Shown piece after piece: positions 33,224 to 44,435 of a stretch of 64,000 nt of DNA (within the stretch, counting starts at the first letter, position 1; each line of letters begins with the position of its first letter). Source of the stretch: Notospermus geniculatus (taxonomy: Eukaryota > Nemertea > Pilidiophora > Heteronemertea > Lineidae); the NCBI GenBank assembly GCA_002633025.1, contig NMRB01000178.1, positions 387,862 to 451,861 of the forward strand, written 5' to 3'. The notes beneath the pieces are model-generated. The model did not search any database, had not been told where the DNA came from, and saw only the letters and a program-made list of their open reading frames with translations. Both the position numbers and the translations under genes were made by a program.

Positions 33224-33272
33224 TGTGAACAATAGGGATTTTCTTTACTTTGGCTAAAAAAAGTAATGGTAG
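33172..33272. repeat. Imperfect hairpin at the end of the left Polinton block
   Basis: The arms GCTACCATTGTC...AGCCAAAGTAAAGAAAA...CCTATTGTTCA and their diverged complement pair around GTAGTG. The arms differ at several positions, so this is not a simple fold-back read artefact. It may separate or terminate convergent transcripts in the intact element. An isolated N follows at 33274. Confidence 0.8.
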
Positions 33273-33273
33273 T

Positions 33274-33274
33274 N
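33274..33274. other. Single N: likely contig join
   Basis: It separates the Polinton hairpin from an SLC6 exon acceptor 21 bp later. The other isolated Ns (8343, 44339, 51762) also sit at repeat boundaries, which supports reading them as joins. Confidence 0.6.
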
Positions 33275-33295
33275 AAAAAATTGTCCTCTTTGCAG

Positions 33296-33548
33296 GTATC
33301 CCGCGAAATGACTGTTGATTCCATTGACAAGATGGGGACGACAGAGATGATGTTACCTATCGACAAGGATCGAGATTCATCATCGAGTGATTCATCGAAC
33401 AGCAGTCTCGAAAGTGTCACTTCAACGAGTACGACGACGCGTGGAACCTGGGGGCGCCAACTCGACTTTCTCCTCTCCTGTATAGGGTATGCGGTCGGTT
33501 TAGGAAACATCTGGCGTTTCCCATATCTGTGTATGAGAAATGGCGGAG
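33296..33548 (+). CDS. SLC6 neurotransmitter transporter, exon with TM1
   Basis: The exon lies between CTTTGCAG and GTGAGT. A Met at 33308 may be the start, giving a 60-residue acidic/Ser-rich N-terminus. It is followed by Arg-Gly-Thr-Trp and the TM1 signature [14 protein letters not shown], which forms sodium and substrate sites in SLC6 symporters. Asn-Gly-Gly-Gly ends the exon in phase 1. SLC6 proteins import amino acids, GABA, glycine or monoamines using Na+ and Cl-. The Gly-rich TM1 without a monoamine Asp suggests an amino-acid or GABA/glycine type; the substrate is not fixed by this fragment. Confidence 0.93.
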
Positions 33549-33655
33549 GTGAGTCTGTAGTGTAATCTCACTCTTTGAATTAGCATGAGCAGACATACAA
33601 ATTCATGTCTGTGACATAAAAATATGTGTGAGATTGTCTCGCTGAGATTATGGGC

Positions 33656-33942
33656 CATATTCTAGAAGCTTCCTTATCTCTAAGGTTTACCTTTAGCTAT
33701 TGTTTGCAGGGCAGAATACAAAAGCTTTAAGTGGACCTTAGACGTAAGGAGGCTTCTAGAATACGGGCCTATCTCTGACTTTCACCTAAAGCGGCCCATA
33801 CACGATCAGTATTATTGCACAATATGAGGATCAAAATGGGCAGTACTAATTGCCAATCTTTCTTCTACCCATCATGCCAGAAGCAGATATTGGGCCCCAT
33901 ATTGTGCAATGATATTGATCGTTTATGGGCGGCTTAATGTTT
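33656..33942. mobile_element. Two adjacent small inverted-repeat elements
   Basis: The first has CTAGAAGCTTCCTTA with its complement near 33755 (about 33656-33770). The second has GGCCCATACACGATCAGTAT with the complement near 33930 (about 33789-33942). Both are MITE-like and intronic to SLC6. Confidence 0.7.
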
Positions 33943-34892
33943 ATCCTGCTGACACTAAACAGCAGAGACAGCCTTGGAAAGTTCAGTATTAAAATCTGTT
34001 ATTATTACCAGTGGACACCACTGCTGGGACACCTCATGGTTATGGACACCAATGTTCAATCCCAAATTGGTCATTTCTACTTTCTTAGATAGGGCCTACA
34101 TTTTCCAGGTCCAACCACTAACCTCTGTAATCAGGGGACACCTCTCAATTTGTCAGTCCCTATGCTGTCCTTATTAGAGAGGTTGACCACAGTGGAACCT
34201 CTCGAATAAGGCCACTAGGACATGTGCGATCTCATCTGTGACTTCCTTCCTATAAGGGTTTTTACCTTATTCTGATAAAAGTATGGGTTATCATGGTTTT
34301 CCGAAGTGTTCATCATGTTCATGGGCTGCTGCTCTGTTCGTGTGTGACTTTGAAGTGGTCTGGATCCATACCACCCCACCTATCTTGTTTGAGCAGTGTG
34401 TTGGTAGTGGGTGCATATCGATATCAATCCGGCCTATACACTACACATCCTGAACAAATAGAATGTACCAAGCATTGTTCATCTCAACCCCGACATTATT
34501 CACAGAGGAATTTTTCCTGCGGGGGCATTTTTATTTTGAACAGGACGTGGTTGGTCACTTGTTTCCTGTGGATATGGAGATGATCTGATATACATGTACT
34601 ACGTTACCGGTACCCCTGGTCTCAAATGAATCCCCTCTTTGTTGAACACGAATGTGACCTGCTTCAGCAACCCAGGGAGAAATTTAATAGAAGGGGGCTC
34701 AATAAAGTCACACTTATAGAAGCTTTATTATAGCCTCGAAATTCGGCATGGTAATATGATACCATACCTGATGCAAAGCTTAAAGTGGACCTATATAATA
34801 CGGGCCAGTGTGTCACCACCTTAGACCAGCAACGAATCTTTCATTGCCCGCTGTAGTGAAATAAATGGAACTTTAGTACATGTAACTGCTCG

Positions 34893-34995
34893 GGGCCAAT
34901 CGGGGTCTTCCTCAGGCGCTATGTAGAAGAGATCCCAGAGGTGATCACCTCTGGGATCTCTTCTGTATAGCGCCTGAGGAAGACCCCAATTGGGG
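34893..34995. repeat. Hairpin of about 47-bp arms
   Basis: CGGGGTCTTCCTCAGGCGCT and GAAGAGATCCCAGAGGTGAT pair with their complements around the centre at about 34944. It is intronic and non-coding. Confidence 0.8.
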
Positions 34996-35119
34996 TCGAA
35001 ATTTGCGAAATATTCGGAGACGACTTTCCAATTTATTGTATTTTGGATAACTGCTCGGGACTGCCAAACAAGTCGAACAGTGACAAACATGTTCCATGAA
35101 GAGTGACAAGACATGAATG

Positions 35120-36530
35120 AAAGTCCTGGTCTTACAAAACATAAAGGCAGCTTGAGTGACGCGATCTGTCTGGGCAGTACATGATTTGCATATCAACTCC
35201 CATGGAATAGTACCGGGCATTTGTGATCATGTGATCAAGTGGAAGAATGTTCATATTTGGATTCACAAAATTTACGTATGTGTAATTGAACTGAGGTCAC
35301 GGCTGCCTGAATTTTCTCTATCAAGATTTTGAAATGATAAGTTTTCATTACCACTGTGCACATTTTGTGACGGAATCGTAACCTGGAACCAGGACATCTT
35401 TAGAAATGAGTTCTGCATCACCACTCGGTGTAGATCCGATGACGATTCACGACAAAGACGGACAGCATTACTTAGCAACGCATTTGATAACGTCACGCAT
35501 TGTCTGACGTGATCATCGTATCAGCACTACTACCACTTGTTTTACGTCATCAAATCAAATCAAATCGGAGGCCAGGATATCAAGCACTCTGTTAAAAATG
35601 CTGTCTTTTGACATTTTGTTGAAGTTTTCTCACATGACATGGTGTTGATTTAAGATCACCTGATAAAAGTTTTTTCCTAGCAACCATCTGAAGAATGTTT
35701 CTTCAAATCTCTTCAAATTCATTTCAACAGCTAGTATCAGAAAACTTGATGGAAGATACTGCTCCAAGGGTTAGGCTAGAGTTATAACCCTAAAAGCCCC
35801 GTCACATAGCCACCGGGCCCCGTCCGATTTTCCCCACCCAGCAGCTTGCCGTTGATTTTAGAGGCTGAAACACGGATAAAGGATGAATTATGCCGAAATT
35901 GCCTCAATAGATAAGCGGAAATTAGGCTGGATCAAACTGGGCACCGTAGAAATTGGCCAAAATGTCTGTTTTTACTCGCCCTGGGGGCCCCGGAGTGGAT
36001 ATTAGGGTAATTAGGGTAGGGTCCCCTACCCTAATTAGGGTTAGTAACCCTAGGCCTTAATTAGGGTTAACCCTAACATAACCCTAGGTTTTACTGTCTC
36101 ACGTCGGGTCTCTGTGCTCCAACCTGGGGGCAGAGGACAATTCCCAAAGGTCCTCAGTTGACATGGTTGAGGTGTTAGCCTAGTTTGTATGGACTATATT
36201 CCATCCCGCTGAGTGATAGGGGTCATCCTGAAGCAGGTGGCAGTGTGTAGTATAACATATAGTGGGGCAGCATATTGAGAAACTTGTTGTAGGCCATTAG
36301 GTCACTATAATGCAAATTTCAAAAATTTTAAATTGCAGTGCATCTATAGAACTGATAATTGATGGCAGAATTGCTGAATTCTGTGGGATGGCGACACCGA
36401 TCATGACATGAATATGAATATGTCCTCCATGTCCTATAGTATACATGTAACAATGCATTTCTGCATGACTGAACAACAAAACCAGTTTTATGTTCGGGCA
36501 TGCTCTCAGTGCATGGAACTTCTATCTAAA
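35120..36530. other. Intronic sequence without recognised gene
   Basis: No exon signal is convincing. A short stretch at 36003-36095 is rich in TTAGGG and CCCTAA on both strands (about ten hexamer-like motifs). Confidence 0.4.
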
Positions 36531-36532
36531 GG

Positions 36533-37033
36533 AAATAATAATAATAATAATAATAGATTCTTAATATAGCGCCCTATGCAGAAAGCCTCAGGGCGCTTTA
36601 CATAAAATATAGACATAATAAATGCAAACAATATAATAAGTACATGTAATAATAAATGACAACTAAGGAAGAAAAAGAGTAAGACATGATTAAAAGGCAA
36701 GAAAAGAGGATAAAGAAACTAGAATTGAGTAAAAAGGTAAGTCTTAAGAGCGGTCTTAAAAGCTTCAACTGAGCGAACACTCCTGACTCCAGGAGGCAGT
36801 GCGTTCCACAGCCGTGGGGCAGCGACAGAGAACGATCGCGCTCCATAAAAATCTGTCTCACATCTGGGTGTGATTAAAAGCCCCGCGGCTGAGGTGCGCA
36901 GTGTTCTAGTTGGTTGGTGAAGAGTCAGAAGCTCGCTCAGGTACTGTGGGCCAAGCCCATTTAGCGATTTAAAAACCAATAGGAGCACCTTAAAAATGCA
37001 TCGTTGCTTGACTGGTTGAGCACAGTTGAGCAC
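36533..37033 (-). mobile_element. LINE 3' end (CR1/L2-like), 5' truncated
   Basis: The minus frame 37033-36719 encodes the C-terminus of a non-LTR reverse transcriptase: Asn-Gly-Leu-Gly-Pro-Gln-Tyr-Leu, then Tyr-Gly-Ala-Arg-Ser-Phe-Ser, and Ala-Pro-Arg-Leu-Trp-Asn-Ala-Leu-Pro, then Phe-Lys-Thr-Ala-Leu-Lys-Thr. The 3' tail ends GCGCTATATTAAGAATC followed by a (TAT)n run, typical of CR1/L2-group elements. The rest of the element is missing. Confidence 0.85.
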
Positions 37034-37955
37034 AGAGCAAGTTGAGCACAGAACACAGGAAACATCAGACCAGTTGTCCTCGTTTGAGAGGGGTTCTCAA
37101 ACTACACAGGTGAAAATACAAGTGAATAGAAATGACAGATTTGGATCTGAACTTGGGTGTTCTAAATAGAGGCATTCTCTGGGCAGGAGGATCCATTGAG
37201 GGAGGTTGAACAGTCTGTTGTCATGGAAACAAAATGCTTAGTGGATGGTGCGCCAGGCAGGTTGTCTATGGCTGGACAGTAGGGTGGGTAGATGAACAGA
37301 TAACAAAATATTGGCGGGGTATATTTACTAAAAATACACTGCCTATTTTAGGTGCTGCTCCACTTTGAGCTGCTCCACTTTTTTCATCTCGATGGGCACT
37401 TCATCCAGTGTTTCTGCCAGAGGGGGGATGATCCCCTCCTCAAAAATTTCAAGGAGGGGATAATCCCCCTCAAGTTTGAGTAACCTTTTTCAAATATCAC
37501 TATTTTCACTTAGTGTTTTTCTTAAATTTCTTACATTTCAAATGCAATTTTCATGCAGAAGGAAGACTAATTTTGCATTTTGGAGTGTAAAAAATGACTC
37601 TGGAGGGCATTTTTTTAAAACAAATTTTTTTTCAAAAAAATTTTTTTTTGAAATTTTTTTCTCCCCCTCCTTGAAAATCCTGGTGGAAACCCTGATCACC
37701 TAACAGTGAGTTGCCCATAGAGAGCCAACTCGTGCGTGAAAACTCGCAAGTGGAGTAGCGACTGATATGACCTATTCAACCTGGTTGCACAGCAGTAGAA
37801 AGTTCATGGAGGTAAAAGGAGAGTTGAAGTGAATGTGCAAGGCCTAGGCCTGTTGCTGGAAACTTCACACCTGCTTGCCTCTGTGCTCAACTTGGATTTC
37901 ACCAAGGGCCAGGCTCTGCTTTCAGAAACTGAACAAAGAACATTTACTGTAATAT

Positions 37956-38476
37956 ACAGTGGAACCTCGGTAAGAGGACCACCCACGGGACTGGAGCAAG
38001 TGGTCCACTTAGGTGAGGTGGTCCCGTTACCGAAATCGTCAGACCAAATATGAAATACATGACAGCGTATTCCTGTCAAAATTAAAGGACACCTTGTTTA
38101 ATTATCTCATCTTCTCACATGTCATGAAATAAGATTAAAGGACAGATGTTAAGTGTTACAACCAGTAGGTCTATACGACTGATGAAATAGGCCTAAGTGA
38201 AACGTCTGTCGTGTCTGATCTAGATCATCATAAACCGGTCATTCAAAATTCACCACCTAAGTGGACCAGTTTATGGTCACTGGTCCACTTAGGTGGTTAA
38301 TTTTGGTCTTTGGGACTGCCAATTTGAGTGGTCCCGGTCCGAATACCGAGGTGGTCCTGTTACCGAGGTCCTGTTAATGGAAATTAATGATAAAATAATC
38401 GGGACTGGGCTAAAGTGGTCCACTTAGGTGAGGTGGTCCCATTACCGAGGTGGTCCCCAACCGAGGTTCCACTGTA
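37956..38476. mobile_element. Pogo/Tigger-like MITE
   Basis: The ends TACAGTGGAACCTCGGTAAG and TACAGTGGAACCTCGGTTGG (in inverse) flank repeated GTGGTCC/GGACCAC motifs. There are TA dinucleotides at both edges. CAGTGGAACCTC termini are characteristic of pogo-group elements. No transposase remains. A partial end of the same kind lies near 34190. Confidence 0.75.
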
Positions 38477-38989
38477 CCATTAAACATCGTAGGCCGTAGG
38501 CCTGTGGATGGTAAGTCTACTGTTTGAAACTTTACCATATGCAAAGCCCACAATATTGGGTCATACAATACACCATTGATTTTCCTTACAGTTTTGGCCA
38601 CAGGTGGGAGTATTGATGTTTACTATAGGTAGGCCTACGTTTGTCACCATGGATGTTGGAGATTTGTTGAATAGTTGCATTAATTGACAGCAGTGCGAGC
38701 CCCGAATGACGTCAGTCTTGGCAATTTCATTGTGCCTAACCCGGCCTTTTTCTTCACTCAGTAAAAATTGTGCTAATTGGTTTTCTCCTTCAATTCGACA
38801 GAAGAGCAATTGGTAGTGTGTCAGCCAATCAACGCATTTCTCTTCGGCTGCTTTTAGGGCAATTACGTGATACATGTATATGCACGATAGGTGCTACCAA
38901 AAATTGAATAAATTGTAAGGAAAGATGATTCTCTTTCGAAGCATTATAAAAGTTCTTCACTGACATCACGAAACAGTCACGTGACATGA

Positions 38990-39335
38990 CTGCAATGCAA
39001 AGGATCGGCCATGTTGGCCATCAAATGGCCGGCGATGATGTCAAAACTATCACGTCATGACATTTTGACATCAGGATCTCTTGTGTTGAAGCTACGTGTT
39101 CATGACGTGATGTTGCTTGCCATTTTGATGGCCAATATGGCGGCATCATGTCATCATAGAAATATGACGTCACTTGAAGAAACTCCATATTATTATATAC
39201 AAATGTATGTAGTTTCTAAATCCTGGGAAAACAACTAAAGTCTGCGCTCGGCCAATTTATTTCTTGTTCAATGACAGGAGGAAAGAGAGACATGCCAGAG
39301 CAACACTCTTTATCTTCTGATCTTTTTATTTTCAG
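38990..39335. other. SLC6 intron, 3' part
   Basis: It contains repeated GGCCATxTTG/CAAxATGGCC and TGACGTCA-like words of a dispersed repeat (also 43550-44030). No gene is recognised. Confidence 0.4.
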
Positions 39336-39467
39336 GTGCATTTTTGATTCCGTACTTCACGTTCTTGATGATTGGTGGTATTCCACTGTTCTTCATGGAA
39401 CTCATCATAGGCCAGTTCTCCAGCCTCAGTCCACTCTCCGTCTGGGACCTGTGCCCACTTTTTAAAG
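39336..39467 (+). CDS. SLC6 neurotransmitter transporter, exon with TM2
   Basis: The exon is 132 bp, with acceptor TTTTCAG and donor GTAAGT. It is entered in phase 1, matching the previous exon. It encodes Gly-Ala-Phe-Leu-Ile-Pro-Tyr, a TM2 helix (Gly-Gly-Ile-Pro-Leu-Phe-Phe-Met-Glu), Gly-Gln-Phe-Ser-Ser and Ser-Val-Trp-Asp. This is the expected next SLC6 segment, and 132 bp with this phase is the usual size of this exon in the family. Later exons (extracellular loop 2, TM3 onward) are not found in the window. Confidence 0.93.
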
Positions 39468-39597
39468 GTAAGTTTTCTAGTGTTATCATAATTTAGTTTA
39501 TTTTTCGATTCATCTACTATACAAGAAAGAAGCGATAACGGTGAATACCAAATATGACACGATTAATCAGCTCACAGAAGACACATCTGGCAAATTT

Positions 39598-39990
39598 AAG
39601 GGGACCCCAGCCCACTGTCTCAATAGGTGTCACTAAAAACTATTGAAATGAAACTGACATCCCGGTCCTGATCAATTTCCCACACAAACATGACAAAAGG
39701 CGTCCATTGTATAGACAAATCCCAAATTGACGAAAACGAGAAAGATCTGTGCACTTCCGCCGAAATCATAAACATAACCTCGGTCTGAAACTGAATGGTG
39801 TGACGCAGAGAACCCCACGACCATGTGACGACAGTGAGTTCGACGACGTTGCGTCGGAGTCGACCATTGCTGAATCATGCATTGCGTCATGTCAGCTGGT
39901 TCCAGGTCGAGGTTCTGTTTACGATTTTGTGCGCAGATCTGGTAATTTGGGATTTGTCTATAGGACCTGGCTTCGGTGTGCTGCCCTCTA
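39598..39990 (+). repeat. Dispersed repeat shared with 2560-2700
   Basis: It carries the same phrases as the 2.6-kb copy, split by about 240 bp of other sequence. It shows that the SLC6-bearing segment comes from the same genome as the flanks. Confidence 0.6.
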
Positions 39991-40674
39991 TTGATCCCCA
40001 TTGACCAGGTAGGTAAGCAGGAGGAAACTGGAGCGCCCAGAGAACATCTACGCTGTCATAGTCGCCCTCTATCACATGACGGGACGGGTCGGTGGATCTG
40101 AATTGGTATCGAACCCGTAACCTGAGAGGTGACACTGACAGGCACTAATGTTGCCAATCTGAAAAAAAGCTCTTAGTACATGTATGTAAATAGCGCAATA
40201 ATTGACAATCAGCAGGTTTTGTCATTATTATTCGGCAATTCTCGGCAGACGTCCTGCTGCGCCACTGCTTTGATCAACCCAGAAAAAGTTTGTCCTGTCT
40301 CTGAAACACAACATTATGCCTGTAATTACTCTCATTTGAACATTTATCGGTAGTTTTCAATAACTTTTTTGTTCATGGATAGTTCTGCTCGTCATGGAAA
40401 ATTGTGTATCTTTTGAAAAAAGATCGGAGGTGATGCTGCTGCCTAGCGGTGTTTCATCTAAGCTTGGTTTTATTGTAAGAGTAAATTGATTTATGCTGAT
40501 GTATAATGGTATCAGGCCTAACACAGCTGTGCCCGCTGAAAGGCTTCAGAATGCTGGCGCCTGAACTTATATTGACTTACTTTTATATAAAAAAACTGAA
40601 GTCTGATTTGCCTAAAGCAACCGAGCTACTGCTTCCTACATGATGCAACTTGGAAAAGATATTGCTGTTTTGTG

Positions 40675-41020
40675 GAGCGGCGTGGTGTAGTGGTTAGCGA
40701 GACGGACTTCTGAGCAGAAGGTCCTGGGTTCGATTCCCAGTCCTGACCAAGAAAAAAACTCGCTCGCTTGTGACCTTGAGCAAGTCACTTTGCCTCACTT
40801 GCTTCACCCCACCCATGTGTAAAAGGGGTACCTGGCTGGTAGTGATGGTCTATGTGAATGTTAGTCCAAGAGCACTGAAATCAGCTGCCGGGACTGTAAT
40901 ACTCCCCGGGGAGTGGAGAAAGTTAATTGGAATGAACAGACATATAGCTGGGGGTAATAATGTAAAGCGCATTGAGCAGGTCAACTGGAAATGCGCTATA
41001 TAAGAACTAACATTATTTTC
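40675..41020 (+). mobile_element. tRNA-derived SINE with CORE-like middle and LINE-like tail
   Basis: The head is tRNA-like (GTGGTGTAGTGGTTAGCG A box, GGGTTCGATTCCCAG B box). The middle has TGTGACCTTGAGCAAGTCAC and TGTGTAAAAGGGGTACC, which resemble the CORE domain of MIR-type SINEs. The 3' end TGTAAAGCGC...GCGCTATATAAGAAC matches the 3' end of the LINE at 36.5 kb, so that LINE family may have mobilised it. Confidence 0.85.
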
Positions 41021-41322
41021 AAGCCAGGCCAGTTTCACAGGGCGGTACCACCCTGTTCAAAATTCAGAGGTCATTTTACCACCCTGTTCAAATTTTTACC
41101 ACCCTGTTTAAAAATGTAACTACGGGTACTTGCAATGCATTTTCTATTACACCATCCTGTTTGAACTTCACTCCCACCCTGTTTGAAAATCCAGGGCCTT
41201 AAAATCGTAGGAAAATGCAGTCATCCCACATCAGACTCCTGTCTTTATGAACAAGAGGCCCATGGGCCTGGCGCTCAGCTGACAGTTGACTTGAGGTGAA
41301 GTTGTAGGTGTAATGAAGCATG

Positions 41323-41421
41323 CTAAAGGAGAGGTGGAACACAGCTCGTTGTGCTAAGTTCGATGTCTTTCAACATCGGGAGCTGATACGGCTCAAATAG
41401 GAAGAACTCTTCTGAGTCATT
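41323..41421 (-). CDS. Unidentified host gene, last coding exon
   Basis: On the minus strand, acceptor CATTCCAG is followed by 32 codons and a TAG stop. The residues are acidic and aromatic (Asp-Ser-Glu-Glu-Phe-Phe-Leu-Phe-Glu-Pro-Tyr). It is entered in phase 0, matching the upstream exon. With the exons at 41670, 41904 and 43352 it gives the C-terminal 150 residues of a protein I cannot name. Confidence 0.8.
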   Translation of the reverse strand, partial: NDSEEFFLFEPYQLPMLKDIELSTTSCVPPLL

Positions 41422-41669
41422 CTGGAATGAGAACAAATGTTTTACGTACCGGTATTTGGTGATAAAACTAACAACTTTAAAAAAATGAAAATTAAACATC
41501 ACGAATTAAAGATCAAACACTTTTTGAACAAGATGAAAAGGAATGAACACTAAACATCCAGAACACTGATCAAACACCTTTTTGAAGAGATCTCCATATA
41601 ATCTTCATACAGTTCATTCATAAAATAAAAGCAGTAACTTCCAAAGTACGACCACCAGAATCAACATAC

Positions 41670-41792
41670 CATAGCTGCCTTACAGTCCCCTACTGCATTA
41701 TTGAGTTGTTTTATGACGTAATCCGACTGTGTACAGCAGTCCAACCACTGTCCGTCTTTGAGGAGAACAGTCTTCATGTCTTGTGCCGGCAC
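41670..41792 (-). CDS. Unidentified host gene, penultimate exon
   Basis: The exon is 123 bp, phase 0 at both ends, with acceptor TTTCAG and donor GTATGT. It encodes 41 residues including Gly-Gln-Trp-Leu-Asp-Cys-Cys and Asn-Asn-Ala-Val-Gly-Asp-Cys. It has no recognised domain. It lies antisense, within the plus-strand SLC6 gene's downstream intron as assembled. Confidence 0.85.
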
Positions 41793-41903
41793 CTGAAATG
41801 AGAACATAAATGTCAGTATAGCCTACCAGACTGGCAATATTGGCACCTGTTGAGTAACAAAGCGGAGAACAAAGTGACCATTTTATGTTTTATTTTGACT
41901 TAC

Positions 41904-42014
41904 TGTGAATCCTCCTATTGAGCTTTCGTTCCAGTTTGGTATCATGAGCCATGACGGCACTGTCATGATCCGCCCCGGCCAGTACAACGGCTTGGACATA
42001 CACCCATCTTCCTC
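41904..42014 (-). CDS. Unidentified host gene, internal exon
   Basis: The exon is 111 bp, phase 0 at both ends, with acceptor TTTTTCAG and donor GTAAGT. It encodes 37 residues with a striking Tyr-Trp-Pro-Gly-Arg and Val-Pro-Ser-Trp-Leu-Met-Ile-Pro-Asn-Trp pattern that should be searchable. Confidence 0.85.
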
Positions 42015-43351
42015 CTGAAAAATAACATCACATGGTCAAAGGTTATGAAGTCAAGGTCGGGTCTTCTATGGGAATTCACCAGTGGAGACTCGGGGCAAGG
42101 TTATCCATCAGCTGCCAAACGACAGCTGCTGCCACCTATCAGCTACAGATTTGAAATAGTCCATGGACCATGTGCTCACCTTGGTGAATGTGCCGGAAGA
42201 ACATAACGACAAATGTTAAATCGAAATGTTCCAGGGCAAGCCTTGAGTGCCAGGGTAAAATGATTATGGTCAAAATTTCAAGGTTAAAACATTCTCACTT
42301 GACTTGGATAATTTATGACATACATGCCAGTCCATTTTCCAAAATGCTACCTTCACCTGCGATTTATACCAGTACATTAAGACCGTTAATCCAAAACCAG
42401 CTATTTTTTTATTCTAATTATGATGTGCACAGGAATTCAGTACTTGACAGCTAACTCCCTTTTTGAAAGGGCTGAATCCAGAGCTGAATGCCAAACACAG
42501 CGTTACAGACTCTAAAGACAATATTGGGCAAATCAAGGAGGAAACCGGAGCATTTGAGAAAACCTGTACTGTCGAAAAGAGCTGCCCCCTCTGTAAGTTG
42601 AAGATAGGTTTGACTGATGTTTGAACCCATTACTCCAGGGGTGATGGCACTGATGTTACAACTGCACCAATCTGACAGCCTGGGCAAACAACACATTTTG
42701 TACTGGAGCACGAAAAATAGTCCTTGGGCACTTTTTATGTTGCCGAAGTCCAACTTTGTAGTTACATGTAAAGTACACTTTACGACTAACAGTCAGGTCA
42801 GGAGGGCTACTGGCGTTAGAAAAAGAGTGGGGACTGGGAGTGGGCAAGAAATGTTTGTCTAGAGAATGAGTGATTAAGGAGGAGAGACGTGTGACCACAG
42901 ACACCGATTCCGCTAACGGCCTAAGATGGAGGGAAGAGACACAATTAGGGGTGCTAGTTCCACACACACGTGACGTCAGGTTAACCCTTATCTTACCACG
43001 GAAATCCCTTGTTTGAGAGCCTGTTTGAAGGGGGGATGAAAAGCAAGGAGAAATCAAAAGGCACGACAAGACACGCACTGATTTTTCCACTTTAAAAAGG
43101 CTACGATTACAAAGAAATACACGCAAAACAGTAAAGGCCGGAATGGGAATACGATGTTATATTTGGACCCTCTCACAGCTGCATTTCCCTCCATGGCTGT
43201 GTGTAGATTTGGCAGCTTTTTCTAAGGTTCCTGGCTTAAACTTCCTGATCCAGAACAACAGGATGTATCTACAGCAGGTTAAGACAAGCACTCTCCACCG
43301 GACGTGTATTTGGAGTAATTGGTAAGATAAGGGATCATGGCTGTGACCTAC

Positions 43352-43471
43352 CTCCATCCGTTTGGTTGTCATTGATGGCAGGGAGAAGTGACTCGATGAA
43401 ACGGAGATGTCCGGCTCAGAGAGACCTTCTGTGTCTTCAAGAGGTAGAGATGACATGCCACCAACTAACGA
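43352..43471 (-). CDS. Unidentified host gene, internal exon (most upstream seen)
   Basis: The exon is 120 bp, phase 0 at both ends, with acceptor TTATTCCAG and donor GTAGGT. It encodes 40 residues rich in Ser, Glu and Pro, probably a flexible linker. Further upstream exons would lie above 43.5 kb and are not recognised before the N gap. Confidence 0.8.
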
Positions 43472-43549
43472 CTGGAATAAGACAGGTTTAAAAGTGAGTT
43501 AGGCCAACTATGGACTAGATTGAGACACTGTTACATGTGAGTTAGGCCA

Positions 43550-44030
43550 ACCATGATGATGGCATTGTCGATGACGTCACATGGCCGCCATATTGAATTC
43601 CAAGATGGCCGCCTATCAAAATGCCTCCTGCGTGCACAAGTCCATTGATATTCATACAAGCATTAAGTTTAGTACGCTGTGAGAGCCTGACACGAACCCC
43701 CAATTTAAGAATGGGTGGCATCTGGAGAGTGCCCCCTGGTGGCCGCCATTTTGAATTCAATATGGCGGCCGTCATCCGAGCCGCAGGCCAGATTACGTTT
43801 TTCCCTATAACTTTGTTTCTACTACAGGTATTGACAAAATTCGCCATACTTAGGTTTTCAGGTACATCAAATCGAATAATGGCACTGCCGACGACGTCAC
43901 ACGGCCGCCATATTGCATTTCAGGATGGCCGACATGCCTTTGCCTGGAAACACTGTTCTGCCCATAACTTTGGTTATGGCCCACATTGAATGACGCCCCA
44001 TGGCCGCCATATTGAGTTTCAAGATGGCGC
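43550..44030. repeat. GCCGCCATATTG-rich repeat
   Basis: GGCCGCCATATTGAATTCC, GGCCGCCATTTTGAATTC, GGCCGCCATATTGCATTTC and GGCCGCCATATTGAGTTTC recur with AAGATGGC and GATGACGTCACA. It looks like a diverged inverted/tandem repeat of unknown class. It is not coding. Confidence 0.5.
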
Positions 44031-44059
44031 CATGCTTCTGCTGGAAAAAGTTTCAGTAG

Positions 44060-44435
44060 TATAGGGGAAGGGGGCCTTCAGGGGAAGAATTTGGTGCCCC
44101 TTAAAATGAGAGGATGGCCTGCTCGGAAATTCTTCCCCTGAAGGCCCCCTTCTGCTATACGGGTAGGCCTAGGTGTTTTCCGGCGCAAGTGGCTCGTTTC
44201 GTATCCGGGTTTTGGCCACGTTCGCCCGCCGTCGGTCAATTTATGGTCGGTCGGGCGGCTTGGCGGCTCAAAATCAAGAATAAACGTAAGGGGAAGGGGG
44301 CCTTCAGGGGAAGAATTTGGTGCCCCTTAAAATGCAGANGTCGGTCAATTTATGGGCGGCTTGGCGGCTCAAAATCAAGAATAAACGTAAGGGGAAGGGG
44401 GCCTTCAGGGGAAGAATTTGGTGCCCCTGAAAATG
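44060..44435. repeat. Direct and inverted copies of a 40-bp block around a single N
   Basis: GGGGAAGGGGGCCTTCAGGG with GAAGAATTTGGTGCCCC occurs at about 44066, 44290 and 44391, and in reverse at about 44126. The DNA on both sides of the N at 44339 (starting GTCGGTCAATTTATGG) is the same about-110-bp block, as expected where two overlapping contig ends were not merged. Confidence 0.8.

Noticed and set aside
36003-36095. Interstitial telomere-like TTAGGG cluster
   Set aside because: It is short, interrupted and on both strands; it could be chance in AT/G-rich intronic DNA.
40675-40750. Functional tRNA gene
   Set aside because: The acceptor stem does not pair and the sequence continues into a SINE body, so it is a SINE head.
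42656-43126. 156-codon minus-strand ORF
   Set aside because: It lies in an intron of the minus-strand gene, has no domain, and its composition does not suggest coding.
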